Assembly (NCBI GenBank): GCA_030630445.1
Contig: DAOVNC010000076.1
Coordinates: 1-11,012 of the forward strand
Direction: 5' to 3'
Source of the DNA: Kiritimatiellales bacterium
GTDB lineage: Bacteria; Verrucomicrobiota; Kiritimatiellia; Kiritimatiellales; Pontiellaceae
DNA: 11,012 bases
Positions 1-8,046 of this stretch are shown here, piece by piece. Position numbers and translations under genes: made by a program. The notes beneath the pieces are model-generated. The model was given only the letters and a program-made list of their open reading frames with translations, searched no databases and was not told where the DNA came from. Numbering within the stretch: position 1 is the first letter of the stretch; every line of letters begins with the position of its first letter.

Positions 1-412
1 GGATGATGTTGTTTCCCAGCAGCTTCATGCTGCCACCGATGGTGGCGTCCGGGGTGATTTTGACGGTGTCGCCCAGCACCATGGCATTGCCGCCAACATT
101 GCCACCGATCTGGATGGTCTTGCCCATCAGGCGGACGTTGTGTTTTGCATTTCCCGTGAGGTCGATGCTGTTGCCCATGCCCCATACGTTGCGCTCGAAT
201 TCACCGCCGAGGGCCATGCGGCTGCCGGAGAGCAGGAACAGGTCGTCTTTCACGAGTCCGTTCACCTCGGCGTCGACGGTGTGGACCCATTGCTCCTCGG
301 CAACGGTTTCGCCTTCCGCAACGGTGTAGGTGTTGGTGGAGATAAAATGGATGGCCTGCGCTTGGATGGAGAACAGTCCGGCGGCGATAGCGAGTGGAAG
401 TTTGAATCGCAT
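1..412 (-). CDS. Exported bactofilin/polymer-forming-like protein, partial (C-terminus outside window)
   Basis: I translated this by hand from an ATG at 412-410; the frame stays open to position 1, giving 137 residues with the C-terminus missing. It starts MRFKLPLAIAAGLFSIQAQA, a clear signal peptide with a likely cleavage after AQA. From about residue 65 on it is rich in short glycine-containing strands (GGEF, GNVGGNAMVLGDTVKI, GGSMKLLGNN), the pattern of a right-handed beta-helix as in bactofilins and other polymer-forming proteins. Classical bactofilins are cytoplasmic scaffolds, so a signal peptide would place this one outside the inner membrane. The start lies two bases after the NfeD stop codon, so the two genes are probably translationally coupled. 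Family assignment is by repeat pattern only. Another beta-helical surface or adhesin-like protein is possible. Confidence 0.65.
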   Translation of the reverse strand, partial: MRFKLPLAIAAGLFSIQAQAIHFISTNTYTVAEGETVAEEQWVHTVDAEVNGLVKDDLFLLSGSRMALGGEFERNVWGMGNSIDLTGNAKHNVRLMGKTIQIGGNVGGNAMVLGDTVKITPDATIGGSMKLLGNNII

Positions 413-414
413 GG

Positions 415-888
415 TCAGGCTTTCACGACGGAAACATGGCCGCCGGCGGTGGAGGAAATTTTTACGGGTTGGCCGGCTTCGATCCATTCGCCATCGGCCA
501 CGACGTCGACGCGCTGGCCCTCGAAACGGGCGATCCCGGAGGGGCGCAGGGTGGAAACGGCTTCGCCGAGCGTGCCGACCGGGTATTCGTCGACGGCGTT
601 GTGGGCCTTATAGTCCTTGGTGCTATCGTCGAGCGACAAGGATTTGCCGACGCGGCTTTTCGGGAAATATTTAATCCAGACCACGAAGGTCAGCACCCCC
701 ATGAGCAACAGCGCAAAGGCACTGAGCATGTTCCACGGGGTTTCAAACTTGGCCATGCCGATCCCTGCGGCCACCAGCCAGGCCATTGCGCCGATACTGC
801 CGAGAATCCCGCCTGGCACAAAGATCTCCATTCCGATGAGCATAAAGCCCGCGAGCAAAAGGGTGATGTATAGCGTGATCGGTTCCAT
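415..888 (-). CDS. nfeD: Short NfeD-family membrane protein
   Basis: This 157-aa protein has hydrophobic segments at roughly residues 5-24, 30-47 and 53-73, then a soluble C-terminal domain at about 104-157. That domain carries the NfeD OB-fold signature: GTLGEAVSTLRPSGIARFEG, then RVDVVADGEWIEAGQPVKI. Short NfeD proteins partner with stomatin/flotillin-type (SPFH) proteins in membrane microdomain organisation. Long forms also carry a ClpP-like protease domain, which is absent here. The ATG at 888 is chosen because MEPITLYITLLLAG is a natural membrane-protein start. ATGs at 900 and 942 are in frame and would add up to 18 mostly polar residues. It lies 43 bases after the CPBP protease gene and two bases before the polymer-forming-like gene. 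No SPFH partner is visible; one could lie beyond position 1. Confidence 0.85.
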   Translation of the reverse strand: MEPITLYITLLLAGFMLIGMEIFVPGGILGSIGAMAWLVAAGIGMAKFETPWNMLSAFALLLMGVLTFVVWIKYFPKSRVGKSLSLDDSTKDYKAHNAVDEYPVGTLGEAVSTLRPSGIARFEGQRVDVVADGEWIEAGQPVKISSTAGGHVSVVKA

Positions 889-931
889 AGCTCGAACCAT
901 AGGCGACCGTGCGGATGAATGGAAGCCGCTT

Positions 932-1768
932 TTAGCCAACAATGTTCAGCGCAAGGATGCTCACGGCGTTGAAGATGGCGTGGATGCCGATGTTGACCCA
1001 GAGCGACCCGGTGCGCCAGTAGGCGAGGCAGAGCGCGGTGGAAAGCAGGAAGAGCGGCACAAACGACGGAAGGTGGAAGTGCAGGAGCGCAAAAAACGCA
1101 GAGACCAGCAGGGTGCCGCCCGCGAGTCCGGCGCGTTTGGCTAGGTAGGGGAAAAGCATGCCGCGGAAGAGCACCTCCTCGTAGAGCGGTGCGGCAAGGA
1201 TGGCCGCCAGCATATAGAGGATTTTCAGCCACGAACGCTCCTGCGCAATAATCTGCGCGGCCTCCTGCAGCTCCAGTTCCATCCCGAAGACGTGCTCCAG
1301 CATCAGGTGGTAGGCGCGCGCGGCCAGCATCAGGAAGGGAATGAGCGCAAGATAGAATGACGGCGCGAGCACCAGCTTCTTCAGGTGCCGGATGCCCATG
1401 CCGTAGCCGGCCTCCCACGTGCTGTTGCGCCGCCGGTTAACGAGGGCGACGATCACCATGATGATGGAGTAGATGAAGAGGGTAACGACCAGCTGGACCA
1501 CGGGCATTTGTTCTTCATAAAAAAACGGGCGGACAGCCGAAGAGAGGAGATGGAGCAGGAAGAACACGCCAAGCACGAGGCCAATCTGGGGCGTGGTCCA
1601 TGAACGTGCGCTGATTTGGGCGGTGAGGACCCGGCGGTTGGGCGGGTTGCGGCGATGGTATCGTGCGAGAAAGAACGCGGCAATCAGTCCGCCGATCAGC
1701 AACGTTCCGGTGATGCTGTCGAAGAGCAATTGGCGGTTCGGGTCGGCGTTGGCGAGGAGTTCATCCAT
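932..1768 (-). CDS. CPBP-family intramembrane metalloprotease
   Basis: This is a 278-aa multi-pass membrane protein with about seven or eight hydrophobic segments. The CPBP (CAAX protease/bacteriocin-processing, formerly Abi) signature motifs are all present in order: EEVLFRG (E197, E198, R202), FALLHFH (H230) and HAIFN (H263, N267). These glutamates and histidines form the metal site of Rce1-type glutamyl proteases, so the protein is predicted to be catalytically intact. Bacterial members have varied roles, including peptide maturation, immunity to self-made bacteriocins and protein sorting; the substrate cannot be told from the sequence. The gene is the first of a minus-strand row with nfeD and an exported polymer-forming-like gene. 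No clear Shine-Dalgarno sequence precedes the ATG at 1768. An overlapping ATG eight bases upstream is in another frame. Confidence 0.9.
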   Translation of the reverse strand: MDELLANADPNRQLLFDSITGTLLIGGLIAAFFLARYHRRNPPNRRVLTAQISARSWTTPQIGLVLGVFFLLHLLSSAVRPFFYEEQMPVVQLVVTLFIYSIIMVIVALVNRRRNSTWEAGYGMGIRHLKKLVLAPSFYLALIPFLMLAARAYHLMLEHVFGMELELQEAAQIIAQERSWLKILYMLAAILAAPLYEEVLFRGMLFPYLAKRAGLAGGTLLVSAFFALLHFHLPSFVPLFLLSTALCLAYWRTGSLWVNIGIHAIFNAVSILALNIVG

Positions 1769-1852
1769 GCGCCCATGGTAGCCGCAGGCACACTGAAATC
1801 AATTGCAAAATCCGCGCGCTCCCGAAACCCTCAATCCAGCGCGTTAAACTTA

Positions 1853-1881
1853 TTGCATGGAACCTCTCTTTGGGCTATATC
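1853..1881 (+). promoter_or_regulatory. Weak sigma70-like promoter candidate for the TPR-Exb operon
   Basis: TTGCAT (1853-1858), a 17-base spacer and TATATC (1876-1881) lie about 100 bases upstream of the TPR gene start, in the divergent intergenic region 1769-1981. Only the spacing and roughly half of each hexamer fit the consensus. No convincing promoter was found for the opposite minus-strand gene, and no strong operator-like palindrome was seen in the region. Confidence 0.3.
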
Positions 1882-1981
1882 TTCTTGATCATGTCGGTTT
1901 TTATCGGCGACTGGAATGTAATTGGCCGGTGTGCTTGCGATTGCCAAGTCCGCAGCCACTAACAAGTTGCTTTAGGGGTGC

Positions 1982-4900
1982 ATGGAAAATATTGGAAATA
2001 AAAGACGTCTGTCCAGATGGTTGTGCGCTTGGGTATGCTCGCTCGCCGTGCTGTGCGGTTCATTCTGTTTTGCCGCCGAAGACGAGCCTACGCCGGGAGA
2101 GTTGCTGAAGAAGACCGGCCAGCTTATGAAGGCCAAGAAGTACGAGGAGGCCATCGCGACGATGTACGCCTACCTCGAGATAACGGACATCTCTACGGCC
2201 CAGGGTGTGATCCGAATTGCGCAGGACCTTCGTTTCAAGCTGATTGTCACGCTGATCGAGCATACTGCCGATGACCGGTTGGCTGAAGCGGCCGAGGTCT
2301 TGCAGACCTATATCGACAGGCCGCTGGCCGAACATCCCCGTCTGGCCAGAAGCATGCTGGCCACCTGCTTCTTCGAGACCGGCAAGTTCGATCTGAGCGC
2401 GACCGCCGCCAAGAATGCGCTGCTCTTCGACAAGGATCCGACCACCCGGGCGGGCGCCAAGGCCTGGACGCCCGACGAGGAGGAGATGTTCTCGAAGTTT
2501 GTGCCGATGGACTACGAGCTTGAATACGCGGACGAGGCCGTGACCGCGTTGTACATGACGATCGCCGAGTCCTACTACAAGCTCGAGAGATGGGAGGAGT
2601 GCATCGAACCCTACCAGTATGTGGCCGAGCATACGCTAAACTCGCAACACAAGGGCTATTCGATCATGCAGATGATCAATGCCATGGTCGCCATGCCGGA
2701 TTTCGACCGGATCGCGGAATGGATCCCCGTGCTCTACCGCACCCCCGCCCGCTACGACATCCGCGTGAACCTGGCACTCATGGACGTTGCCGCCGCCCTC
2801 TACGACGAGGGCCAGTTCGACGAAGCCCTGCCGCTCTACCGCATGATTCTCCCGCGCGAGGAGCTCATCGCCTACCAAGAGGCGCGGCTGCGCGAACTGC
2901 GCATTGAAAAAGAGCTGCCGCCGGAGGAAGACATGAAGGTGTCCGATGCCGAAAAGGACATCTTCGGCATCGTCGACGAGCCCAAGGCGGCGACGGGGGA
3001 AGAGGATGCGGCTAGCGGCGAGGGTGCCGTGAAGCCTAAGGAGATCCGCGAACTCGAAGGGTTGATCCAAACCGTGAAAAACCTACCGCCCTACGAAACC
3101 GATATCAAATACCGCATGGCGCAGATCTACGACGAGGTCGGGCGCTTTTGGGAGGCGGTCAAGTTTCTCGACATCGTCTACAAGGAAGACCCCCAGAGCA
3201 AGATGGGCGAGTTCTCCATCCATCAAATAGTCAAGATCCTGCTCCAAAAGCTGGATGTCCTGTCCGAGGCCGAAGAACACGGGTTTGCGTTTCTGGAACA
3301 GCAGAAGACCGGATTGAAGGCTCGCCAGGTCGCCTATCTGTTCACCAACTACCACCAGAAAAAGGATGAGATGGAGGCCATCAAGGAGTTGCGGCCCTAT
3401 CTCGACAGCTTTATCCGCGCCGGCGATGATAGCAGCGTGACCAACGGTACCGAAGTCTACAAGGCCATCGTGAAATACGATGCCGAACTCTACTACATGC
3501 AGGCCGTGGCCGATCTCGTCCTGTTCAAGTTCGCCGAGTCCGAAACGGGCTTCAAACTCGTGGCTGACGAATTTCCGGGATCGCACCAGGAAGGCAACGC
3601 GCTTTATTGGCACGGCATGACGCAGCTCTTCCAGCTAAAATTTACCGAGGCCCATGCGGTCTTTGAGGATTACGCACAAAGGTTCCCCGAAGGAGAATGG
3701 GTCGACGAGGTGTCCTACCAAGGCGGGGTGTGCCTGTTTGGCATTGCGGGTAACACCCAGGAGCCGGACTACACGGCGGCGTCCAACCGCTTCAGCCATG
3801 TGATCGCGACCTATCCCAACCCGAATCCCGACGAACCCGGATTCTCCAGCGTCTTCCCCGACGCCTGCAGCATGCGCGGCGATATCTATGGCTCCCTCGG
3901 CACCTCCAAGGGGCTGGAGGACGCCGAAATGGACTACAGAACCGCTATCGCCCATGCCAAAAAACCCGCCCAGGCCACTTATGCCGTCTTCCAGCTGGCC
4001 AAAATTTTCAAGGCGACGGATCAATACGACAAGAGCATCAAGATTGTCGAAGCCTATCTCGACCAATGGAAAGAGGAAGCGGATATTGCCAAGGCGCTGT
4101 TCTGGATCGGCAAGAGCAAGCTTCAGAAGCGGGCGCTCATGGAGGATGAGCAGATGGCCAATGCGTTGGTTGACGAGGTGGTCGACGACTATCTCGCCGC
4201 CATCATGGAGTATGGCACCGATGTGAAGGAGGAAGGGGTCGACCTCATGATCGAGGAGCTTGTCAGGGTATCGAGCCTCTGGCTCGACTTCGACAAACAG
4301 GAGGCCCTCCTCGCCGAACTGAAGGCCTCGGCCGAAGCGACCGACGATCTCGTTCTGAAGCTCCGCCTGCGCGTAACCATGGCCATGATCACCAAGACCG
4401 AAACCGAACTTGGCCGCCAGTTGCTTGCCGAGCTTCCGGATTTCGAGAGCGTATCACCCCCCGTGCTCGCGGCCATCTGCAAGATTTCCATCGAAAACAA
4501 GGATTTTTCGCGCGCCGAAGAACTGCTGGGCATCTTCGAGACCAAGTTCGAGGATTCCGACTATATGCGCATGGCCTACAAACTCCGCAGCTTGGGGCAG
4601 TTTGCCGACGAGGACTACGAGGACGCACTTGAAACCATCGAGGATGCGCAGAGCCGCTACAGCGGTGATCCCGACATGGCATGGGCCCAGTTGATGAAGG
4701 CCCAACTCCTGCTTGAGAGGGGAGACTTTGCCTCGGCGATCAGCAACAACCTGATCGTTATCGGGGTGCCCGCATGGCGCGGCGAGCCGGTGGTTCAGGC
4801 CACCTACCAGCTCGGGCAGGTCGAGGAACAAGCCGGCGTCAAAGGCCCGATCGAAGAGCGGGACAAACGCGTGGCCCGGGGCTTTGCGTACTACCAGCGC

Positions 4901-5251
4901 GTCTACTACCAGTACAAGGGCTATGCCAAGGGGTATTGGGCGGCCGAGGCCTATCTGGCCAGCGCGCGCTGCCTGGATATCCTGGGACAGGAAACCGACC
5001 GGCGCAACACGTTCATCGCCCTGCTCTACGATCCCTTTGTGAATACCCTTCCGCAGGCCGACGTGGCACGCAAGGAACTCGGCCCGGACAAGGTCGCCGA
5101 AATCGAGGCCAAGATGGAGGCGGGAGCAGTAACGAATATCATCATCACGGTTGAGATGGACGCGCCCGAAGCCGGGACGAACGAAACCGAAACGGTCGAG
5201 AGCGAGGCTCCCGAAACCGAGCCGGTCGCGACAGGGGGAGACGAATCATGA
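1982..5251 (+). CDS. Giant exported TPR-repeat protein, first gene of the Exb operon
   Basis: This 1089-aa protein has a signal peptide (basic MENIGNKRRLSRW, hydrophobic core about residues 13-30, likely cleavage near FCFAA), so it acts in the periplasm. Nearly all the rest is helical with degenerate TPR-like pairs. The clearest are near residues 272-291 (ALYDEGQFDEALPLY), 380-406 (AQIYDEVGRFWEAVKFLDIV), 539-573 (ALYWHGMTQLFQLKFTEAHA), 665-697 and 900-930. An acidic, low-complexity linker lies at about 332-355, and the last 35 or so residues are a Glu/Thr-rich tail. TPR arrays are protein-binding scaffolds, and exported TPR proteins are often encoded beside ExbB/TolQ-type motors. The start is set by the signal peptide and by AGGGG at 1974-1978, though that spacing of three bases is short. 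Its stop overlaps the next start as ATGA, implying coupling. Partners are not known. Confidence 0.88.
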   Translation: MENIGNKRRLSRWLCAWVCSLAVLCGSFCFAAEDEPTPGELLKKTGQLMKAKKYEEAIATMYAYLEITDISTAQGVIRIAQDLRFKLIVTLIEHTADDRLAEAAEVLQTYIDRPLAEHPRLARSMLATCFFETGKFDLSATAAKNALLFDKDPTTRAGAKAWTPDEEEMFSKFVPMDYELEYADEAVTALYMTIAESYYKLERWEECIEPYQYVAEHTLNSQHKGYSIMQMINAMVAMPDFDRIAEWIPVLYRTPARYDIRVNLALMDVAAALYDEGQFDEALPLYRMILPREELIAYQEARLRELRIEKELPPEEDMKVSDAEKDIFGIVDEPKAATGEEDAASGEGAVKPKEIRELEGLIQTVKNLPPYETDIKYRMAQIYDEVGRFWEAVKFLDIVYKEDPQSKMGEFSIHQIVKILLQKLDVLSEAEEHGFAFLEQQKTGLKARQVAYLFTNYHQKKDEMEAIKELRPYLDSFIRAGDDSSVTNGTEVYKAIVKYDAELYYMQAVADLVLFKFAESETGFKLVADEFPGSHQEGNALYWHGMTQLFQLKFTEAHAVFEDYAQRFPEGEWVDEVSYQGGVCLFGIAGNTQEPDYTAASNRFSHVIATYPNPNPDEPGFSSVFPDACSMRGDIYGSLGTSKGLEDAEMDYRTAIAHAKKPAQATYAVFQLAKIFKATDQYDKSIKIVEAYLDQWKEEADIAKALFWIGKSKLQKRALMEDEQMANALVDEVVDDYLAAIMEYGTDVKEEGVDLMIEELVRVSSLWLDFDKQEALLAELKASAEATDDLVLKLRLRVTMAMITKTETELGRQLLAELPDFESVSPPVLAAICKISIENKDFSRAEELLGIFETKFEDSDYMRMAYKLRSLGQFADEDYEDALETIEDAQSRYSGDPDMAWAQLMKAQLLLERGDFASAISNNLIVIGVPAWRGEPVVQATYQLGQVEEQAGVKGPIEERDKRVARGFAYYQRVYYQYKGYAKGYWAAEAYLASARCLDILGQETDRRNTFIALLYDPFVNTLPQADVARKELGPDKVAEIEAKMEAGAVTNIIITVEMDAPEAGTNETETVESEAPETEPVATGGDES

Positions 5252-6195
5252 AACGATTGCTGTTCAGCTTGGTTGTTCTTTCCGTGGCTGCGGCCTCGGG
5301 GCAGGTTGCGCAATCCGGCACGCCGGCGCGGCTTGAGGTGGTCAACGGCAAGGTGGTGAAGGCCTTTCTCCAAAGCATGGAAGACGGCATCCTGACCTTC
5401 CAGCAAAGTAAATCCACAAGAAACGTCCCCGCTCCTGCGGACAAGATCAGGAGCCTGACGTTTTATCCAAAATATGATTCCGTTGCCGTCGAGCATAGCT
5501 TCAACGAGGGCGACTATTCCTCCGTGATCACCACCCTTGGCCCGGTGATGGAGCCCTATTGGGACTATATGGCGATCAGCAACAACCTGCAGACCGCCTT
5601 CGGCATGCTGGTAAAGTCGCACCTTCGCGAAGAGGACTATCCCAAGGTGCAGAGCGCCAGCGAAGTCCTGATGGAAAGCAGCAATCCGGATTTAGTGGTG
5701 CAGGGGCAGGTCTATGCCGCGCTCGTGGCGCTCAGCAATACCACCACCAACGGCGTGGTAGCCACCAATAGTTTGGTGCTCGCTGAAACACTGCGCGGCG
5801 AAGTGGCCTCCGAGGCGGCGGGACTCTATCTGCAGGCTTGCATCGAGCGCGCGAAAGGGGCGCCGCGGGAGGCCAGCAAGGTTGTTGCGGAAATGATTGC
5901 GAATCACGGAAACGATCTGGACTGGATGCCGCAGAGCGAACTGCTCAGCGCATATCTCTATCTAGACCAGGCCATAACCAACTCGGCCGCGAACTGCGCC
6001 CGGCAGGTGCAAAGCATCTATGGGGGATCGAACGTTGCCAGGGATGCGGAAAAGTTTCGGGCAAAGCTGCCGGTGGAGGAGCCCGCGACGGTGGAGGAGC
6101 CTGCAAAGACGGAAGAAGCAGCAGAAACCGAAGAAGCCGCCGAACCTGCGGAGGCGGAAGAGAACACGGGGCAGACCGGTATGCAGAAAGAATAG
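5248..6195 (+). CDS. Exported protein with small beta-barrel-like N-terminus and acidic C-terminal tail
   Basis: I do not recognise a named family for this 315-aa protein. A signal peptide spans about residues 1-19 (MKRLLFSLVVLSVAAASGQ). Residues 28-72 read as a compact five-strand module (ARLEVVNGKVVKAFLQSMED, GILTF, then NVPAPADKIRSLTF), resembling the small Sm/SH3-like barrels (SHD1-type) common in exported PVC proteins. Residues 80-270 are mostly helical and may be degenerate TPR. Residues 276-308 are a Glu/Ala/Pro repeat tail (EEPATVEEPAKTEEAAETEE), probably disordered. The start overlaps the TPR gene stop by four bases, so both are likely made together. Placement between the TPR gene and exbB suggests a periplasmic accessory of the motor; the exact role is unknown. 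Confidence 0.8.
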   Translation: MKRLLFSLVVLSVAAASGQVAQSGTPARLEVVNGKVVKAFLQSMEDGILTFQQSKSTRNVPAPADKIRSLTFYPKYDSVAVEHSFNEGDYSSVITTLGPVMEPYWDYMAISNNLQTAFGMLVKSHLREEDYPKVQSASEVLMESSNPDLVVQGQVYAALVALSNTTTNGVVATNSLVLAETLRGEVASEAAGLYLQACIERAKGAPREASKVVAEMIANHGNDLDWMPQSELLSAYLYLDQAITNSAANCARQVQSIYGGSNVARDAEKFRAKLPVEEPATVEEPAKTEEAAETEEAAEPAEAEENTGQTGMQKE

Positions 6196-6218
6196 TTCGA
6201 TGGGAAAATTCAAAAGAT

Positions 6219-6239
6219 CGGAGCCGCGGAAGGGCTCCG
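6219..6239 (+). other. Intercistronic hairpin before exbB
   Basis: CGGAGCC at 6219-6225 pairs perfectly with GGCTCCG at 6233-6239 across a 7-base loop. It lies in the 98-base gap between the upstream gene and exbB. No T-run follows (the sequence continues GCATTTAAAA), so it is not a classic terminator. It could be an mRNA-processing or stability element, or a partial attenuator. Confidence 0.5.
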
Positions 6240-6293
6240 GCATTTAAAACGGATGGCTTGAAACGACGGATCAAATAAACGGAGGAAGGTAGA

Positions 6294-7058
6294 ATGAAAA
6301 AGAGATTCTTTATTGCGGCGATGCTGCTTTTGGCGGCGGGGAGCGTGTTTGCACAAGATGGTGGGACTGACGCTCAGACAGTCAATCTGCTCGAAATGGT
6401 TAAAACCGGCGGGTGGGCCATGTGGCCTCTCGGGGCATTTTCCTTCTTCATGGTGGTTCTCGTTATCCAGAACTTTATCTCGTTGCGGTCGAAAACCCTG
6501 CTGCATAGCGAGCAGATGCCGGAGCTGCTGGAGATGATGCTCAACAAAAAAACCAAAACCGCGCTGATCTATTGCCGTAAGCACCCCTCCATGTTCGCCA
6601 ACACCTTCGGCGCAGGACTTGAGCGCTGTCTTGACGGCGAGGTGGAGATCAACTTCCAGAAGGTGCAGGAGTCGGTCGAAGAAGCCTCCGTCGAGCAAAT
6701 GTCGAAGCTCATGAAGCCGATCGACTTCCTGTCGATCATCGGGGCGAGCGCGCCGATGCTGGGGCTGCTCGGTACGGTGTCGGGCATGATCAAGGCCTTC
6801 AATACCATGGGCACGAAGGGCATGGACAAGCCGGAACTGCTGGCCGCCAACATTGGCGAGGCCCTCATTACGACGGCAACCGGTCTGGTGATCGCCATTC
6901 CCGCCATGTTCTTCTTCTTCATGTTCAAGAAAGGGTTCCAGAAAACCCTGGCCACGCTGGGACGCAATATTGGCTTCCTGTTCGATGCGCTTGAAACCGG
7001 CAAGATGCCGATGAGCTTTACGGATCTTGAAACTCTGGAGAAAATGGACGGCGAATAG
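6294..7058 (+). CDS. exbB: MotA/TolQ/ExbB-family proton channel
   Basis: This 254-aa protein is the channel-forming subunit of an Exb/Tol-type motor. An N-terminal signal-like segment (residues 1-20, ending GSVFAQ) precedes the usual three membrane spans at about 42-60, 144-166 and 188-210. The family core is clear: KPIDFLSIIGASAPMLGLLG at 141-160, TVSGMIKAFNTMG at 161-173, and EALITTATGLVIAIPAMFFF at 189-208. The long loop between spans 1 and 2 would be cytoplasmic. ExbB pentamers surround ExbD and use proton motive force to move a TonB-type partner. The ATG at 6294 follows an excellent ribosome-binding site, GGAGGAAGG at 6281-6289. ExbB, TolQ and MotA cannot be separated by sequence alone. 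The two following ExbD genes and a TonB-like gene favour an ExbB role. Confidence 0.93.
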   Translation: MKKRFFIAAMLLLAAGSVFAQDGGTDAQTVNLLEMVKTGGWAMWPLGAFSFFMVVLVIQNFISLRSKTLLHSEQMPELLEMMLNKKTKTALIYCRKHPSMFANTFGAGLERCLDGEVEINFQKVQESVEEASVEQMSKLMKPIDFLSIIGASAPMLGLLGTVSGMIKAFNTMGTKGMDKPELLAANIGEALITTATGLVIAIPAMFFFFMFKKGFQKTLATLGRNIGFLFDALETGKMPMSFTDLETLEKMDGE

Positions 7059-7063
7059 GGTGT

Positions 7064-7100
7064 GGTTCCCGGTTGACCTTCGGGTTTTGATGCTTGAACC
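7064..7100 (+). other. Weak attenuator-like fold in the exbB-exbD gap
   Basis: CCCG (7068-7071) can pair with CGGG (7081-7084), extended by one G-U pair, and is followed by TTTT (7085-7088). GGTT (7064-7067) and AACC (7097-7100) offer a competing or outer pairing. The stem is short, so at best this is partial termination that could lower exbD output relative to exbB. Confidence 0.25.
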
Positions 7101-7148
7101 GCAGACCGTCTGGCTGTAGAAAAGTCAACGCGGGCGGGTTGCAAGGGT

Positions 7149-7160
7149 CTAAACGTTTAG
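7149..7160. other. Perfect 12-bp palindrome between exbB and exbD
   Basis: CTAAACGTTTAG is a perfect palindrome without a loop, located 26 bases before the first exbD start. Its form suits a homodimeric DNA-binding protein better than an RNA hairpin. A single palindrome of this length could still be chance. Confidence 0.35.
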
Positions 7161-7186
7161 TCAAAAGAAAAAAGGCGAAGCCAAAG

Positions 7187-7609
7187 ATGAAACTCCAACC
7201 AATAGACAACGAAGACATCGAAATCGATATGTCCCCGATGATCGACATGGTCTTCCTGCTGCTGATCTTCTTTCTGGTGGCCTCGACCGTGATCGATGAA
7301 AAAGTGCCGATCAAGGTTCCGACGGCGGTTCACGCCACGTTACCGGAGACCAAGGTCGGCCGGGTTACGATTTCAGTGAACGAGGACGATGAGATTTACT
7401 TCGGGGTCGGGGGTCCGAAATTGACGCTTGACCAACTCAAGCAGCGGGTGCTCGCCGAGATCGAACGCGATCCAAAACTTCGGATCCAAATCCGTTCGGG
7501 CGGCGGAGTGAAGTATGAGATGAGCGAAAAAATCATGCAGGCTCTGGGCGAGGCGGGAGCTACGGATCTGATTTATGCCGCATACGAAGGAGATCCCAGT
7601 GAAGCTTAA
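7187..7609 (+). CDS. exbD: ExbD/TolR-family biopolymer transport protein (first copy)
   Basis: This 140-aa protein has the ExbD plan: a short cytoplasmic N-terminus, one membrane span and a periplasmic domain. The span carries IDMSPMIDMVFLLLIFFLV, with D20 matching the proton-carrying aspartate of ExbD (E. coli Asp25). The periplasmic part (about residues 40-133) ends in IQIRSGGGVKYEMSEKIMQA and the AGATDLIYA motif usual for the family. The ATG at 7187 gives the normal family length. The frame extends upstream to a TTG at 7094, but that would add 31 basic, low-quality residues. Only a weak AAGG (7172-7175) precedes the ATG. The gene overlaps the second exbD by 11 bases. It lies 128 bases after exbB, an unusually long gap for this operon. 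Confidence 0.92.
   Translation: MKLQPIDNEDIEIDMSPMIDMVFLLLIFFLVASTVIDEKVPIKVPTAVHATLPETKVGRVTISVNEDDEIYFGVGGPKLTLDQLKQRVLAEIERDPKLRIQIRSGGGVKYEMSEKIMQALGEAGATDLIYAAYEGDPSEA
7586..7592 (+). promoter_or_regulatory. Shine-Dalgarno that sets the GTG start of the second exbD
   Basis: GAAGGAG at 7586-7592 lies six bases before a GTG at 7599, inside the 3' end of the first exbD. It decides the start: the in-frame ATG at 7575 would place this ribosome-binding site inside the gene and has no comparable site of its own. Confidence 0.8.
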
Positions 7610-8033
7610 TAAGAATATAGAAGAGGTTAGGCTAGATCTGCAGGTTTCGCCCCTCATCGATGTCGTGTTCCTGCTGCTGATCTATTTCATCGTCACGGCG
7701 GAGCTCATTAAGAAGGAGGGCGATATCTCGTTCATGCTACCTGCCCGCTCCGAACCGCAGGTGATGATCACCCTGCCCGTCGAGGTCGTTATTCTAATTT
7801 CCGCCGACGGCACCGTGTCGGTGGACGGCATAACCTTTTCGGCCGAGGACCAGGAGCTCTCGGCCCTGGCCACTCAGATCAAGGGGTTGAGGGAGGTCGC
7901 GAAGTCCCAACAGTCCGTCTTTTTCGTAAACCTTCTGCCGCACAAGGAGACCTTGCACCATCGGATTATAAACGTGATGGATGCTTGCGCGGCCGCCGGG
8001 GTGAAAAACCTAAGCTTCAGCAAGTCGATGTAG
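7599..8033 (+). CDS. exbD: ExbD/TolR-family biopolymer transport protein (second copy)
   Basis: This 144-aa protein is a divergent second ExbD. The membrane span reads LQVSPLIDVVFLLLIYFIVT, with the proton-carrying aspartate kept at D21. The periplasmic domain (about residues 40-140) includes VEVVILISADGTVSVDG and ends with MDACAAAGVKNLSFSK. A GTG start at 7599 is chosen because GAAGGAG sits six bases upstream. The alternative ATG at 7575 adds eight residues. It overlaps the first exbD by 11 bases and ends 13 bases before the TonB-like gene. Two different ExbDs beside one ExbB are frequent in PVC bacteria and Bacteroidetes and may form a heterodimer in the ExbB pore. That both aspartates are kept suggests both are active. 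Confidence 0.92.
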   Translation: MKLNKNIEEVRLDLQVSPLIDVVFLLLIYFIVTAELIKKEGDISFMLPARSEPQVMITLPVEVVILISADGTVSVDGITFSAEDQELSALATQIKGLREVAKSQQSVFFVNLLPHKETLHHRIINVMDACAAAGVKNLSFSKSM

Positions 8034-8046
8034 ATTGGAGTTTCAG

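Noticed and set aside
690..1418. 242-codon minus-strand open frame overlapping the NfeD and CPBP genes
   Set aside because: Its product is Arg/Ala/Pro/His-rich and has no family features, while the overlapping frames carry clear NfeD and CPBP motifs. It is a high-GC shadow frame.
1857..1981. Open frames in the divergent intergenic region, including a hydrophobic stretch ending near 1963 (frame with IFLIMSVFIGDWNVIG)
   Set aside because: No Shine-Dalgarno sequence, no family recognition, and the hydrophobic frame has no good start codon. It may be a chance frame or a gene remnant, but the evidence is too thin to list.
2060..2632. 190-codon minus-strand open frame inside the TPR gene
   Set aside because: Opposite-strand shadow of a gene with a signal peptide and TPR pattern; no start signal or domain of its own.
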